NCBI GenBank assembly: GCA_951812315.1
Contig: CATOSA010000024.1
Coordinates: 1-64,000 of the forward strand
Source of the DNA: an uncultured Burkholderiales bacterium
GTDB lineage: Bacteria; Pseudomonadota; Gammaproteobacteria; Burkholderiales; Eutrophovitaceae
Direction: 5' to 3'
Length of the DNA stretch: 64,000 nucleotides
This document shows positions 46,617 through 56,000 of this stretch, one piece after another. How positions within the stretch are numbered: the first letter of the stretch is position 1; every line of letters starts with the position of its first letter. Made by a program: the position numbers and the translations under genes. Below the pieces are notes generated by a model that made no database searches, was not told the origin of the DNA, and worked only from the letters and a program-made list of their open reading frames with translations.

Positions 46617-47177
46617 TTATTGCGCGCCAGTGTCCACCTCGATTACAACTTCGCTGCGAACCCTTTGCCCGTTCCTGCGGGCGGCCACAAACAATGTGCG
46701 ACTGATCGCACGCATGACGAGGGATTCTTCGGCGGCAGTCGCTCTGGAATCGTAGATGCGCGTTGCGGTCACGCGTCCGGAAGCGTCTATTCGTACCAAC
46801 ACTCTGATGTAACCTGACGCGGGCTCGTCAAGCGGCAGGATCGGGCTGCGCGGCGCAGGAAACATGTCGAGTTCGTCAGCCTGGTAGTAAGTCGCATCTA
46901 CAGGATCGATCGAGGCAAGACCGTCTGAACGTCGACCCCGGTCCAAATCCGGCACAGGTTTGGAACCGGCATGCCGTCGTGCGCCTGGCATTGCAGCCAG
47001 GGAATCAGCGAACGGTGCTGCGATATGCGCGCGCACGATGGACGTCTGCGCCTGGAAAACCGGGCCCGGAACGAACCAGGCGGCTACGCCATGAAGCGAG
47101 ATCGAGACTGCTGCTGCCAGCAGCAGTCTCAGTATCGCCGCTTGTTGTAATGGATTGTGCCGGTCAATACGCTCCAT
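46617..47177 (-). CDS. TonB-like protein with C-terminal TonB domain
   Basis: A 186-residue protein with a short cytoplasmic N-terminus, one membrane helix (residues about 14-36, AAILRLLLAAAVSISLHGVAA) and a short linker. A C-terminal TonB-fold domain follows (GYIRVLVRIDASGRVTATRIYDS, RNGQRVRSEVVIEVD). It lacks the long Pro-rich spacer of TonB, and no exbB/exbD lie nearby, so it is either a shortened energy transducer or another protein using this fold. It is followed on the same strand by no close partner; dsbC lies about 100 bases upstream. Confidence 0.7.
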   Translation of the reverse strand: MERIDRHNPLQQAAILRLLLAAAVSISLHGVAAWFVPGPVFQAQTSIVRAHIAAPFADSLAAMPGARRHAGSKPVPDLDRGRRSDGLASIDPVDATYYQADELDMFPAPRSPILPLDEPASGYIRVLVRIDASGRVTATRIYDSRATAAEESLVMRAISRTLFVAARRNGQRVRSEVVIEVDTGAQ

Positions 47178-47281
47178 CGTCCTGGTCGCGAATGTTGCCC
47201 GACGATCCAGTCTCTCCGCCGGGCAGACGGCGCATCACGAAACTGGACTCTACAGAAATGGCGGCCAGCTGCCGCCGGGTG

Positions 47282-48037
47282 TCATCCGTCGTTCTTTTTC
47301 GTGTTCTCCTCAGCGGTGGTCAGGCGCTGCTCAAGCTGCTCGAGTGTCAGCGCGCCGCTCACCCTTGACCCGTCCGCAAAGAAAAGTGTCGGTGTTCCGC
47401 GTATCCGTTGTTTCGAGCCAAACGCGAGAACGTCATCCACCGGATTGTCGCAGGTGGGTTCTGCGGTCGGCGCAACGCTGCGAATCACGTAATCATCCCA
47501 GGCTTTTTCCCGATCGCCCGAACACCAGATTGCCTTGGAAGTCGGCACCGACTGTTGCGCAATAATCGGATACATGAATACGTAGACAGTCGTATTCTTG
47601 ACCTTGGGCAGCGTATCGCGGTCAAAACGCTTGCAATAACCACAGTTCGGATCAGCGAAATACGCCATCTTGCGCGATCCATCACCGTAAACTTTCGTGA
47701 ACGCGTCTTTGAAAGGAAGGTCGGCGAACGGTATTGCAATCTGCGCCAGCATCTGTTGCTCGATTTCCCGTTTGCGCTCGGAAGTAACATTTCGCATCGA
47801 ATCGATTTCGATGACGCTGCCGTCAATCAGGTACTTGAATTTCTCGTCCGAATAATAGACGGTGCCATCGATGACCAGTTCATACAGGTCGAGCTTTGGC
47901 ATCTTGGTGATCGACTGAATACTTGCTTTCGGGAACTTTGCCTCGATTGCCACACGCAGTTTCTTTTCATTGGCGTGAACCGCCGTTGCCACAAGGCAGC
48001 CGACAATAAAGGTGATAGTCAGTAATCGGTGCAGCAT
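47282..48037 (-). CDS. dsbC: Thiol:disulfide interchange protein DsbC
   Basis: A 251-residue periplasmic disulfide isomerase. It has a signal peptide (residues 1-22), an N-terminal dimerisation domain with YELVIDGTVYYSDE, a linker helix and a thioredoxin domain with active-site CGYC in FADPNCGYCKRFDRD near residue 133. The structural Cys pair follows (WCSGDREK and TCDNP), as does the cis-proline loop GTPTLFF. It reshuffles wrong disulfides in exported proteins. Length and domains are canonical. Confidence 0.95.
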   Translation of the reverse strand: MLHRLLTITFIVGCLVATAVHANEKKLRVAIEAKFPKASIQSITKMPKLDLYELVIDGTVYYSDEKFKYLIDGSVIEIDSMRNVTSERKREIEQQMLAQIAIPFADLPFKDAFTKVYGDGSRKMAYFADPNCGYCKRFDRDTLPKVKNTTVYVFMYPIIAQQSVPTSKAIWCSGDREKAWDDYVIRSVAPTAEPTCDNPVDDVLAFGSKQRIRGTPTLFFADGSRVSGALTLEQLEQRLTTAEENTKKNDG

Positions 48038-48080
48038 GTTCAGGCCTTCCTCAAAATAATGATGTGTGGGTTTCGACCAC

Positions 48081-49268
48081 TCAACCGGCTGCGCGTTTCA
48101 CCAGCAACCGCTTTAATGGCGTCAAATGCTCGGTCAGTCTGAGACCGGCATTTCTAAGCCAGGGAATTCCCGGCAACGATGAGCCGAACAACCGGTAAAG
48201 GCCATCCGTCGTGAATTGCATTGCGGCCGTTTCTTCAGCCCGGCTTCTCCGGTATTTCGCGAGCACTGCCCGGCTTCCAATAGCATCTGGTCCGCGCTGC
48301 ACAATCGCTGCCGCCAGCGATTGTGCGTCTGCGAGCCCAAGGTTGAGGCCCTGGCCCGCGAGCGGATGCACATTATGGGCAGCGTCACCGACCAGGGCAA
48401 GACGCGGTCCGACAATACTGGCAGCGCCCATCATCCTGAGCGGAAATGCCACTGCCTGACTCGCCGTCGTCAACTCGCCCAACACCGTGTTTGATGCCCC
48501 GGATACGCGAACCGCAAGTTCGCCGGGATCGAGTGAGACAAGCTCGCGCGCATGCGCTTGATCGGTCGACCAGACCATTGAAACCCGCTCTCCAGGTAAT
48601 GGCAGCAGGGCCAGCACTCCGTCCGCTCGAAACCACTGATACGCTGTTCCGTCATGCGCAACCCCGGTTGAAAAATTGGCGACCACGGCACACTGGTCAT
48701 AATCAGTCTGCCGATTTGCGATCCCGGCAAATTCGCGGATCCGGGAATTCGCGCCATCAGCAGCAACCACAAGCTGCGGCGCAATTGCCTCCCCGTCGTC
48801 AAGCGAAATTGTCACTACGCCGGATTCCCAGGTCGCGGCCACACACGTGCGCCCGCGCACCTGTCTGACCAATGTACGTTCATCAAGGGCCCGTTGGATG
48901 GCGTTTTGCAGATTTCCGTTCTCGGCAATAAGTGCAAGCTCGGGCAATCCACACCGATAGGCGTCAAAGGTCAGTTGCGAATCGGCGTCATCACCAGTAA
49001 TAAGTATCCTGTATACCGGCGCAACCCGCGACGCATCTACATGGCGCCACACGCCGCATTTCGCCAGAAAATCCCGGCTTTGCGGACGAAGCGCAAAAAC
49101 ACGTGTATCGAATTGCCCGGCGGGCTGCCCGCCGCCAGATTTCGAAGCGGCAAGATCATCATCGGCACGAGGATCAACGAGCGCCACACTCAAGCCCGCA
49201 TCGGCCAAAGCTACGGCAAGACTGCCACCGACCAGGCCACCCCCGACGATTGCGACTTCAGTATCCAT
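48081..49268 (-). CDS. FAD-dependent ubiquinone-biosynthesis hydroxylase (UbiH/UbiF/COQ6 family)
   Basis: A 395-residue flavoprotein mono-oxygenase. The N-terminal dinucleotide fold EVAIVGGGLVGGSLAVALA, the middle motif VVAADGANSRIRE and the C-terminal FAD motif GDAAHNVHPLAGQGLNLGL are complete. It probably hydroxylates the ring of a ubiquinone precursor. The sequence does not allow me to separate UbiH from UbiF or VisC. It lies upstream of dsbC on the same strand, with 43 bases between them, so cotranscription is possible. Confidence 0.87.
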   Translation of the reverse strand: MDTEVAIVGGGLVGGSLAVALADAGLSVALVDPRADDDLAASKSGGGQPAGQFDTRVFALRPQSRDFLAKCGVWRHVDASRVAPVYRILITGDDADSQLTFDAYRCGLPELALIAENGNLQNAIQRALDERTLVRQVRGRTCVAATWESGVVTISLDDGEAIAPQLVVAADGANSRIREFAGIANRQTDYDQCAVVANFSTGVAHDGTAYQWFRADGVLALLPLPGERVSMVWSTDQAHARELVSLDPGELAVRVSGASNTVLGELTTASQAVAFPLRMMGAASIVGPRLALVGDAAHNVHPLAGQGLNLGLADAQSLAAAIVQRGPDAIGSRAVLAKYRRSRAEETAAMQFTTDGLYRLFGSSLPGIPWLRNAGLRLTEHLTPLKRLLVKRAAG

Positions 49269-49374
49269 TGTTACCAGTCTACACTTGTGCGAAGCTGCTG
49301 TTTCAGTAGGACTTTTGCCTTGACAAGGGTAGGGGCCGTCAGTAATCTTCCGGTCCCTGTCGTGCGCGGCACGT

Positions 49375-49450
49375 GGCGAATTAGCTCAGCGGTTAGAGCA
49401 GCGGAATCATAATCCGTTGGTCCGGGGTTCAAATCCCTGATTCGCCACCA
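49375..49450 (+). tRNA. tRNA-Met (anticodon CAT), elongator type
   Basis: A full cloverleaf: acceptor GGCGAAT pairs with ATTCGCC, D-arm GCTC...GAGC, anticodon loop with CAT (CGGAATCATAATCCG) and T-arm GGGG-TTCAAAT-CCCT (one G-T mismatch), with the CCA encoded. The acceptor pair G1-C72 and the D-loop exclude the initiator type. The sequence resembles elongator tRNA-Met more than tRNA-Ile2, whose CAT would be modified to lysidine; this choice is likely but not certain. Confidence 0.93.
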
Positions 49451-49552
49451 TTTCCCTTTCGAGCTCCATTGTGTATCGTTGACTGTGCTCCGTGCGAGTT
49501 TGCGCGGTTCACCGATAATTGAAGCGAAAAATGCATACAGCTTTCACGGCAA

Positions 49553-49706
49553 CACCAATATTTTTGGCAACGCCAATATTTCTTGTACTACCAGTATTCT
49601 TTGCGACGCCAATGTGCCAGCACCGATGCGCGCTGTAGTGCCGGTGCACACTGTAGTCCCGGTGCACAATCCGGTATCGCTGCACAGAATGGTACCGGCT
49701 ACACTT
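49553..49706. repeat. Degenerate 18-bp-period minisatellite
   Basis: Four related units start at 49553, 49571, 49589 and 49607 (type CGCCAATATTTCTTGT). A second family with the same 18-base period starts at 49635, 49653, 49671 and 49689 (type GTAGTCCCGGTGCACA). In one frame this would encode hexapeptide repeats, but no gene with a good start covers it. It lies between the tRNA and the gene before miaB. Confidence 0.7.
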
Positions 49707-49716
49707 AATTGTTCTG

Positions 49717-50040
49717 TTGTTTGCGCTGTTGTTCTACCGGCCGGACGCCCAGGCGGCCCGCAACTTCCCGCAAGATGCCCGGCGCGGCACGATCACCGAG
49801 CATCAGTATCCACATTACAAGATCGACGCATCGACTTACCGGATTGCTGCCGGCGGGCGCATCATCAATCAGAAGAACCTGATCATCATGCCGGCATCGT
49901 TTTACGGCAAGGCTGAGGTCATGTACCGGCTCGACAACCGGGGCGATTTGTCCGTCATCTGGCTGCTCACGCGCGAGGAATCGGAGCTGTATCCAAAACA
50001 GATAACGCCAGTGTTGCCCGAACAACCAGTCGCAAGATGA
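49717..50040 (+). CDS. Conserved-looking small exported protein before miaB, function unknown
   Basis: About 107 residues. The hydrophobic start ([12 protein letters not shown]) suggests a signal peptide, and the open frame extends some codons upstream ([11 protein letters not shown]), so the true start may be earlier than TTG 49717. The rest ([27 protein letters not shown] and [20 protein letters not shown]) looks like a folded small domain. Its TGA overlaps the miaB ATG (ATGA), so it is translationally coupled to miaB. I recognise no family. Confidence 0.55.
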   Translation: MFALLFYRPDAQAARNFPQDARRGTITEHQYPHYKIDASTYRIAAGGRIINQKNLIIMPASFYGKAEVMYRLDNRGDLSVIWLLTREESELYPKQITPVLPEQPVAR

Positions 50041-51371
50041 AGAAGTTCTACATCCGGACATTTGGCTGCCAGATGAACGAGTACGATTCTGACAAAATGG
50101 CGGATGTACTGGATGTCGAGAACGGCTTTGAAAAAACGAGCGACCCGGCAGAAGCAGACGTGATCTTGTTCAACACCTGTTCGGTGCGCGAAAAAGCACA
50201 GGAGAAGGTGTTCAGTGATCTAGGCCGGGTTCGCCATTTGAAACAGGCGAAGCCCGAACTCATCATTGGTGTCGGCGGATGCGTCGCAAGTCAGGAAGGT
50301 GCTGCGATCGTATCGCGCGCGCCGTACGTGGATGTTGTATTTGGCCCGCAGACGCTGCACCGTCTGCCGCGGTTGATCGAAGCGCGACAGCGCGAGAAGC
50401 GCCCGCAAGTGGATATTTCTTTCCCGGAAATCGAGAAATTCGACGCCTTGCCTCCAGCACGCGTCGATGGCTGCACCGCATTTGTCTCGATCATGGAAGG
50501 GTGTAGCAAGTACTGCAGTTTCTGCGTGGTGCCGTACACCCGCGGCGAAGAAGTGTCCCGCCCTTTTGACGACATCCTGACTGAAGTCGCCGGCCTGGCC
50601 GATCAGGGCGTCAGGGAAATTACCCTGCTCGGACAAAACGTCAACGCCTACCGGGGCACCATGGACGACGGCGATATTGCCGATTTTGCGTTGTTGCTTG
50701 AGTACGTTGCAGAGATTCCGGGGATCGAACGCATTCGCTATACGACCTCGCATCCGAAGGAATTCAGCCAGCGCCTGATCGACGCTTACGCGCGCTTGCC
50801 CAAGCTGGTCGATCATGTGCATCTTCCCGTACAGTCAGGATCTGACCGGGTACTCGCAGCGATGAAGCGCGGATACACCGCGCTTGAGTACAAGTCGATT
50901 ATCCGGCGGTTGCGCGCTGCCAGGCCCGAAATCTGCGTCGCTTCTGACTTCATCGTCGGTTTTCCGGGAGAAACGGATACGGATTTCGAGAACACGATGA
51001 AACTGGTCGACGACATTGGTTTCGACGCCAGTTTCAGCTTCATGTACAGCTCCAGACCAGGCACACCCGCCGCGTCCCTGCCTGACCAGGTGCCCCTGCA
51101 TGTCAAGAAAGAGCGTCTGGCGCGCCTGCAAGGGCGGCTGAACACGCTGGCAGGGTCAGTAATCCAAGATATGGTCGGCACCATTCAATCCGTACTCGTC
51201 GAAGGAAGTTCGAAGAAAGACACCAGCGAACTCGCTGGCCGCACGAGTAACAATCGCGTCGTGAATTTCGCTGGGCCATCGCGCCTTCATGGCCGCATGA
51301 TGAATGTTCGAATCACGGAAGCGCTTCCGCATTCGTTGCGGGGCGAAGTCCTGATCAAAGAACCAGCTTGA
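50037..51371 (+). CDS. miaB: tRNA-2-methylthio-N6-dimethylallyladenosine synthase
   Basis: A 444-residue radical-SAM methylthiotransferase acting on A37 of tRNAs. The N-terminal UPF0004 domain ([19 protein letters not shown], then NTCSVREKA) binds the second iron-sulfur cluster. The radical-SAM motif CSKYCSFC is near residue 157. The C-terminal TRAM domain spans about residues 375-440. It heads the miaB-ybeZ-ybeY-corC-lnt cluster and overlaps ybeZ by four bases. Confidence 0.96.
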   Translation: MKKFYIRTFGCQMNEYDSDKMADVLDVENGFEKTSDPAEADVILFNTCSVREKAQEKVFSDLGRVRHLKQAKPELIIGVGGCVASQEGAAIVSRAPYVDVVFGPQTLHRLPRLIEARQREKRPQVDISFPEIEKFDALPPARVDGCTAFVSIMEGCSKYCSFCVVPYTRGEEVSRPFDDILTEVAGLADQGVREITLLGQNVNAYRGTMDDGDIADFALLLEYVAEIPGIERIRYTTSHPKEFSQRLIDAYARLPKLVDHVHLPVQSGSDRVLAAMKRGYTALEYKSIIRRLRAARPEICVASDFIVGFPGETDTDFENTMKLVDDIGFDASFSFMYSSRPGTPAASLPDQVPLHVKKERLARLQGRLNTLAGSVIQDMVGTIQSVLVEGSSKKDTSELAGRTSNNRVVNFAGPSRLHGRMMNVRITEALPHSLRGEVLIKEPA

Positions 51372-52327
51372 AACCGGTCGAACTCTCTTTCTCTCCGGTA
51401 GACAACGAACGTCTCGCCAATCTGTGCGGGGCGCTCGACGCCAACCTCAAGCATATCGAGTCCGCTCTCGAAGTTTCGATTGCCCGCCGCGGCGAGACCT
51501 TCAGCGTTAACGGTAGTCGCGATCAAAGCCGCATCGCGGCGAAAGCGCTGCAGCAATTTTATGATCAGGCGGAACATCATTTGAGCCTGGAGGACATTCA
51601 GCTCGGTTTGATTGAAGCGTCGCGTGGCAGCGACGTGACCGTGCCTACGGCCGACTCACCAGTTCTGCACACACGCCGGCGCGACCTGCATGGCCGAACA
51701 CCTCGCCAGGTTCAATACATTAACCAGATGCAGCAATTCGATGTCACGTTCGGAATCGGTCCGGCCGGTACCGGAAAGACCTACCTGGGCGTGGCCTGTG
51801 CCGTGGACGCCTACGAGCGCGATGCAGTCAAACGCTTTGTATTGGTACGCCCGGCGGTGGAAGCCGGCGAACGTCTCGGTTTCCTGCCGGGAGATCTCGC
51901 GCAAAAAGTCGATCCCTATCTGCGCCCGTTGTACGACGCGCTGTACGATTTGATGGGTTTCGAGAAGGTCGGAAAACTTTTCGAGCGCGGCACCATAGAA
52001 ATTGCACCGCTGGCGTACATGCGCGGGCGCACACTCAACCATTCGTTCATCATTCTGGATGAGGCACAGAATACGACGCCCGAGCAAATGAAAATGTTTC
52101 TCACCCGTATGGGATTCGGCTCTCGTGCCGTCGTAACCGGCGACGTGACGCAGATCGACCTCGCGAAGGGACAGAAAAGCGGATTGGTCGAGGCGTCGAA
52201 AATTCTGGCCGACGTAAACGGCATCGCGTTCACCAAATTCCTGTCCGAAGATGTCGTACGGCACCCTCTGGTTCAACGCATCGTCAATGCCTACGAAACG
52301 CACCAACAGCAACAGGAAGATAAATAG
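51368..52327 (+). CDS. ybeZ: PhoH-family ATPase YbeZ
   Basis: A 319-residue PhoH-like protein. A KH-like N-terminus (residues about 1-95) precedes the ATPase core with Walker A GPAGTGKT near residue 138 and Walker [10 protein letters not shown] near residue 230. It works with the endoribonuclease YbeY in RNA maturation. It starts within the miaB stop (overlap 51368-51371) and is followed by ybeY after 34 bases. Confidence 0.95.
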   Translation: MKPVELSFSPVDNERLANLCGALDANLKHIESALEVSIARRGETFSVNGSRDQSRIAAKALQQFYDQAEHHLSLEDIQLGLIEASRGSDVTVPTADSPVLHTRRRDLHGRTPRQVQYINQMQQFDVTFGIGPAGTGKTYLGVACAVDAYERDAVKRFVLVRPAVEAGERLGFLPGDLAQKVDPYLRPLYDALYDLMGFEKVGKLFERGTIEIAPLAYMRGRTLNHSFIILDEAQNTTPEQMKMFLTRMGFGSRAVVTGDVTQIDLAKGQKSGLVEASKILADVNGIAFTKFLSEDVVRHPLVQRIVNAYETHQQQQEDK

Positions 52328-52361
52328 CAGGCGCCCAACGGGTGCCAAACTCGAATTGACC

Positions 52362-52784
52362 ATGCAATTCGCAGCTTCTTCGACCGGGTTGCCATCGCGT
52401 GCAAATTTTCGCCGCTGGGCACGTGCGTCGCTCCTTGAAAATGCGGACGTTACCTTGCGACTGGTTAACCGGGCAGAAGGACGGGCGCTCAATCGCACCT
52501 ACCGCCGCCGTGATTACGCGACCAATGTACTCACATTTGCCTACCCCGATCAGCAGCCGCTGTACGGCGACATCGTGCTCTGCTTACCGGTGATAAGGAC
52601 GGAAGCGCGCCGTCAGGGCAAGACACTGGAGGCGCACCTTGCGCATCTGACCGTGCATGGTGTTTTGCATTTGCAGGGCTTCGACCATGTCACCGACGTT
52701 GAAGCGGAGTTGATGGAAGGCATCGAAACGGAAATCGTCGCCAAGCTGGGGTATGCTGACCCGTACACAGGCTCGCCGCAATGA
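52362..52784 (+). CDS. ybeY: Endoribonuclease YbeY (rRNA maturation factor)
   Basis: About 140 residues from ATG 52362; TTG 52356 is an alternative, and the frame is open further upstream over ybeZ. The zinc motif is clear: HLTVHGVLHLQGFDH near residue 105. The upstream core RTYRRRDYATNVLTFAYPD fits the family. It processes the 3' end of 16S rRNA and takes part in ribosome quality control. No strong ribosome-binding site marks the start, which fits coupling to ybeZ. Confidence 0.93.
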   Translation: MQFAASSTGLPSRANFRRWARASLLENADVTLRLVNRAEGRALNRTYRRRDYATNVLTFAYPDQQPLYGDIVLCLPVIRTEARRQGKTLEAHLAHLTVHGVLHLQGFDHVTDVEAELMEGIETEIVAKLGYADPYTGSPQ

Positions 52785-53093
52785 AATATGTACGAACGCA
52801 GGCCATGCCGTGTCCCAAGTGAGACAATCTCGCCGAGGCGGCGAAACAACGCATACAAAATCAAGAATACAAGACGCCGGTCCCACCGGACCGGCCAAAG
52901 GGAGAAACCATCATGCACGCTCTGATCTGAAGCGGATTCCGCAATATTGAGCATCTTCAGGATGCGCACGCAATATTCGAATCTGCACCCCATCAATGCC
53001 GCCCTGGCGGGATTTCATGCATCGCATGCGTGAAGTCCGCCCCGGTGTGCTTCCCTATCACGTATTTCGTTACCGGATGAACCGATAGCAGAA
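52785..53093. other. Gap between ybeY and corC with one hairpin
   Basis: About 310 bases interrupt an otherwise tight operon. At about 52875-52894 GCCGGTCC and GGACCGGC form a perfect 8-base stem with a CACC loop, but no T run follows, so it may be an RNA processing or attenuation site rather than a terminator. Only tiny frames without ribosome-binding sites are present. Confidence 0.45.
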
Positions 53094-53942
53094 ATGGACG
53101 AACCTCACAGTAAACCCTCCTGGCTGGATCGCCTCGGCGCATTGATGATGCGCGAACCGGAAGACCGTGAACAACTGATAGAACTTCTGCACACGTCTTT
53201 CGAACGCAACCTGATGGACGGCGACGCGCTCGCAATGATTGAAGGCGTATTGCAGGTGTATGACATGCAGGCCCGCGACATCATGGTGCCGCGCGCGCAA
53301 GCGGACATGGTCGATGTGCAAGAACCGATGGAAAAAATCATCGCTACCGCAATTGAAACCGCCCACTCACGTTTCCCGGTAACCGGTGACAACAAGGACG
53401 ACGTCATCGGGATTCTTCTTGCCAAGGATCTCTTGCACTATTACCAGGACCCGGAAGAGTTCGACTTGCGCGACATGCTGCGCCCGGCGGTATTCATTCC
53501 GGAATCCAAACGCCTCAACGTGTTGCTGAAAGACTTTCGCAGCAACCGCAATCACATCGCCATCGTCGTAGACGAATACGGCGGCGTCGCAGGAATCGTG
53601 ACGATTGAGGACGTGCTGGAACAAATTGTTGGCGACATCGAAGACGAGTTCGATTTCGACGAGACGGAGGCAAACATTGTGCGCGACCGTCACGGCCGCT
53701 TCCGTGTAAAGGCGATCACCGAAATTGAAGATTTCAATAAAGCGTTCGACACAAATTTCGACGACGATGATTTCGACACCATCGGTGGCCTGGTCCTCAC
53801 ACATGTGGGCCGCCTGCCAAAAAGCGGCGCGAAAGTCAGCATCGGAAATCTCGAAATTGAAATACTCCGTGCTGACAGCCGGCGGCTGCACTCACTGCTG
53901 ATTGAAAAAATCGGTACTGAAAGCGAGGAAGGTGAAACGTAA
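53094..53942 (+). CDS. corC: CorC/YbeX family protein (CBS pair, transporter-associated domain)
   Basis: A 282-residue protein. An N-terminal helical part precedes two CBS domains (residues about 65-190, with RDIMVPRAQADMVDV and VVDEYGGVAGIVTIEDVLEQIVGDIEDE). The C-terminal CorC_HlyC domain (FDTIGGLVLTHVGRLPKSG) completes it. E. coli YbeX/CorC is linked to magnesium and cobalt efflux and to ribosome maturation. It lies between ybeY and lnt as in many proteobacteria. Confidence 0.94.
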   Translation: MDEPHSKPSWLDRLGALMMREPEDREQLIELLHTSFERNLMDGDALAMIEGVLQVYDMQARDIMVPRAQADMVDVQEPMEKIIATAIETAHSRFPVTGDNKDDVIGILLAKDLLHYYQDPEEFDLRDMLRPAVFIPESKRLNVLLKDFRSNRNHIAIVVDEYGGVAGIVTIEDVLEQIVGDIEDEFDFDETEANIVRDRHGRFRVKAITEIEDFNKAFDTNFDDDDFDTIGGLVLTHVGRLPKSGAKVSIGNLEIEILRADSRRLHSLLIEKIGTESEEGET

Positions 53943-55482
53943 GTCTGTCGCGCTTGCCTTCGTGCTGGGGGCGGCTACCGTTCCCGGCTACGCACCGTTC
54001 TACTTTTACCCGATACCGATTATCACGACGGCGGCAATAGCCGTTGTTTTGCTCAGGGCGAACACGACCCTCCAGGCTGCCACTATCGGGTTCGCGGCAG
54101 GATTCGGACTACTGGTTACAGGTGCGAGCTGGGCATATGTAAGCTTGCACGTCTATGGCGGCATGCCCGTACCGGCCGCCATTGCCTCAACCGCTTTCTT
54201 TAATGCGGTTTACGCAGTTTGCCCCGCGATCGCAGCCGCACTCATTCATCGGATCGCGGCACCACCCGCAGCCAGAATGCTGATTCTGTTTCCGGCCGCA
54301 TGGGCACTCGCCAACTGGATGAGCGGCTGGCTCTTCACCGGTTTTCCATGGCTTGCGCTTGGATACTCCCAGGTACCGGAAAGCCCGCTTGCCGGTTTTG
54401 CTCCGATATTCGGTGTCTATGGCGTGTCATTGGTAACTGCATTTGTCGCCGGGTGCCTTGCGCTTGCATACCTGCGCTATGCCGATAGCGGCAAATACGG
54501 GAAACTTTCCGGAGCCACGCGAATTCGTGCCGCAGCCTTCAGCATGCCAATCGCCCTCGCTGCCGCAATCGTTGTCGTTGGCGCGGGGCTGAGTGCAATC
54601 CAATGGTCCGAACCGATTGGAGACGAGCCGACCAAAGTCTCCCTGATACAGGGCAACATTCCACAGGAATTGAAATGGCGGCCCGAGAAAGCGCTGGACA
54701 CGCTGAACAAATATCTTGAACTCGCGCGCGCATCGCAGGCCGATCTCATCGTATTACCGGAAACGGCGCTGCCGATGTTCGGCGTCGACCTTCCGCACGG
54801 TTACCTGGGCAAACTGGCGGATCACGCACGATCGGTCGGCGGCGACCTGCTGACCGGTGTGCCTGAATTCGTCGGACCAGGCAAGTATTACAACAGCGTC
54901 ATCAGCCTTGGAACCTCGCCGTCGCAATCGTATCGCAAGGTCCACCTGGTGCCGTTCGGAGATTTCTTTCCGATGCGCTGGGCGCTGGACTGGCTGCTGA
55001 GCATGCTCGACATACCCATGTCGGACTTTTCGCGTGGCGCTACTGACCAGAAACCGATTGCCGTTGCAGGACAGAAAGTCGCCGTCAACATCTGTTACGA
55101 AGACGTGTTTGGCGAAGAAATCATTCGCCAGCTCCCGGAAGCAACCATGCTCGCCAATTTCACCAACGATGCCTGGTGGGGCCGCTCGCTGGCATCGCGC
55201 CAACACCTGCAAATGTCACAAATGCGCTCGCTCGAAACCGGACGCCCGATGCTGCGCGCAACCAACACCGGCGTCACTGCGGTCATCGATCATCGTGGCC
55301 GCGTCCAGCATATCGCGCCTGAATTCGAAACCACCGTCATCGATGCAGAAGTGTACGGCTTCACCGGCACCACCCCGTACATGCGATGGGGAAATTATGC
55401 GTTTCTGTTGATCGCGCTGGCGCTGATCATTGCGTCAATCGTCGCTGCTCGCCGTCACGCAGGGACACCGTCCGCATCCTGA
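53932..55482 (+). CDS. lnt: Apolipoprotein N-acyltransferase
   Basis: About 516 residues from GTG 53932 (TTG 53902 is an alternative that overlaps corC by 41 bases). Six to seven N-terminal membrane helices are followed by a periplasmic nitrilase-like domain. Its catalytic triad is Glu in VLPETALPMF, Lys in YRKVHLVPFGDFFP and Cys in NICYEDVFGEE. A last helix lies near the C-terminus. It adds the third acyl chain to lipoproteins, for example MltA and LptM encoded in this window. Confidence 0.94.
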   Translation: MKRKSVALAFVLGAATVPGYAPFYFYPIPIITTAAIAVVLLRANTTLQAATIGFAAGFGLLVTGASWAYVSLHVYGGMPVPAAIASTAFFNAVYAVCPAIAAALIHRIAAPPAARMLILFPAAWALANWMSGWLFTGFPWLALGYSQVPESPLAGFAPIFGVYGVSLVTAFVAGCLALAYLRYADSGKYGKLSGATRIRAAAFSMPIALAAAIVVVGAGLSAIQWSEPIGDEPTKVSLIQGNIPQELKWRPEKALDTLNKYLELARASQADLIVLPETALPMFGVDLPHGYLGKLADHARSVGGDLLTGVPEFVGPGKYYNSVISLGTSPSQSYRKVHLVPFGDFFPMRWALDWLLSMLDIPMSDFSRGATDQKPIAVAGQKVAVNICYEDVFGEEIIRQLPEATMLANFTNDAWWGRSLASRQHLQMSQMRSLETGRPMLRATNTGVTAVIDHRGRVQHIAPEFETTVIDAEVYGFTGTTPYMRWGNYAFLLIALALIIASIVAARRHAGTPSAS

Positions 55483-55528
55483 TTTCGCACACGGGCGACG
55501 GATTCACTACAGTTGGTACGTCACGTTA

Positions 55529-55551
55529 GCCCGGCGTAACGCGACGTAATC
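55529..55551. repeat. Palindromic repeat unit, degenerate copy
   Basis: GTTAGCCCGGCGTAAC followed by GCGACGTAATC resembles the two units at 56397 and 56667: a TTA/TAA-ended stem with one bulged G, followed by CGACGTAA. It lies just after lnt. Confidence 0.45.
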
Positions 55552-55661
55552 ACTACCGCTCATGCGTTATGGTGGGTTGGCCCCAAGGGCTAACTCATCG
55601 ATTTCCGTTCGGCGCACTGCACTTGTTGCCCCTGACCGAGTCAGCCACCACTTGCCGAATG

Positions 55662-55676
55662 TACGCCAATGGCGTA
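55662..55676. promoter_or_regulatory. Palindrome in the promoter of the toxin-antitoxin pair
   Basis: TACGCC and GGCGTA form perfect arms around AAT, 11 bases before the toxin start. Type II antitoxins usually bind such palindromes to repress their own operon, so it is a plausible autoregulatory operator. Confidence 0.5.
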
Positions 55677-55686
55677 TAGTTCATTC

Positions 55687-56000
55687 ATGTTCACATTCAT
55701 CGAATCGTCTATATTCGAGCGCGTACTTCCCGCTTATATGGACGACGATGAGTACTCCGAGCTACAGCAGTTCTTGATCAAAACCCGGATGTCGGGAAGG
55801 TTGTTCCTGGCTCGGGTGGCGTGCGCAAGATGCGTTGGGCACGGCGAGGGACGGGAAAGCGAGGCGGACTGCGTGTGATTTATTTTTTACGGTACCAGCC
55901 GAACGAGTTATGGATGTTGACCCTCTACTCGAAGTCGAAGCACGACAATGTTCCTGCGCACATTCTCAAGCAGTTGTTGGAGGTATTTCGAGATGGGTAA
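55687..56000 (+). pseudogene. HigB/RelE-like toxin, frameshifted
   Basis: The frame starts MFTFIESSIFERVLPAYM and reads to QQFLIK. One A is missing from an A run at 55780-55783. The correct continuation in the next frame (NPDVGKVVPGSGGVRKMRW, then GKRGGLRVIYFLRYQPNELW) is the RelE/HigB mRNA-interferase core, and it ends at TAA 55998-56000. A full protein would have about 105 residues. As read, translation leaves the frame after 32 residues, so the toxin should be inactive while the antitoxin remains. This may be a natural loss of toxin or a homopolymer error. Confidence 0.75.

Noticed and set aside
49479-49916. A 145-codon frame spanning the 18-base repeats
   Set aside because: It overlaps the small exported protein in another frame and loses structure after the repeats; the downstream part looks like out-of-frame translation.
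52961-53032. A 24-codon frame (MRTQYSNLHPIN) before corC
   Set aside because: It has no ribosome-binding site, no similarity and a length expected by chance.
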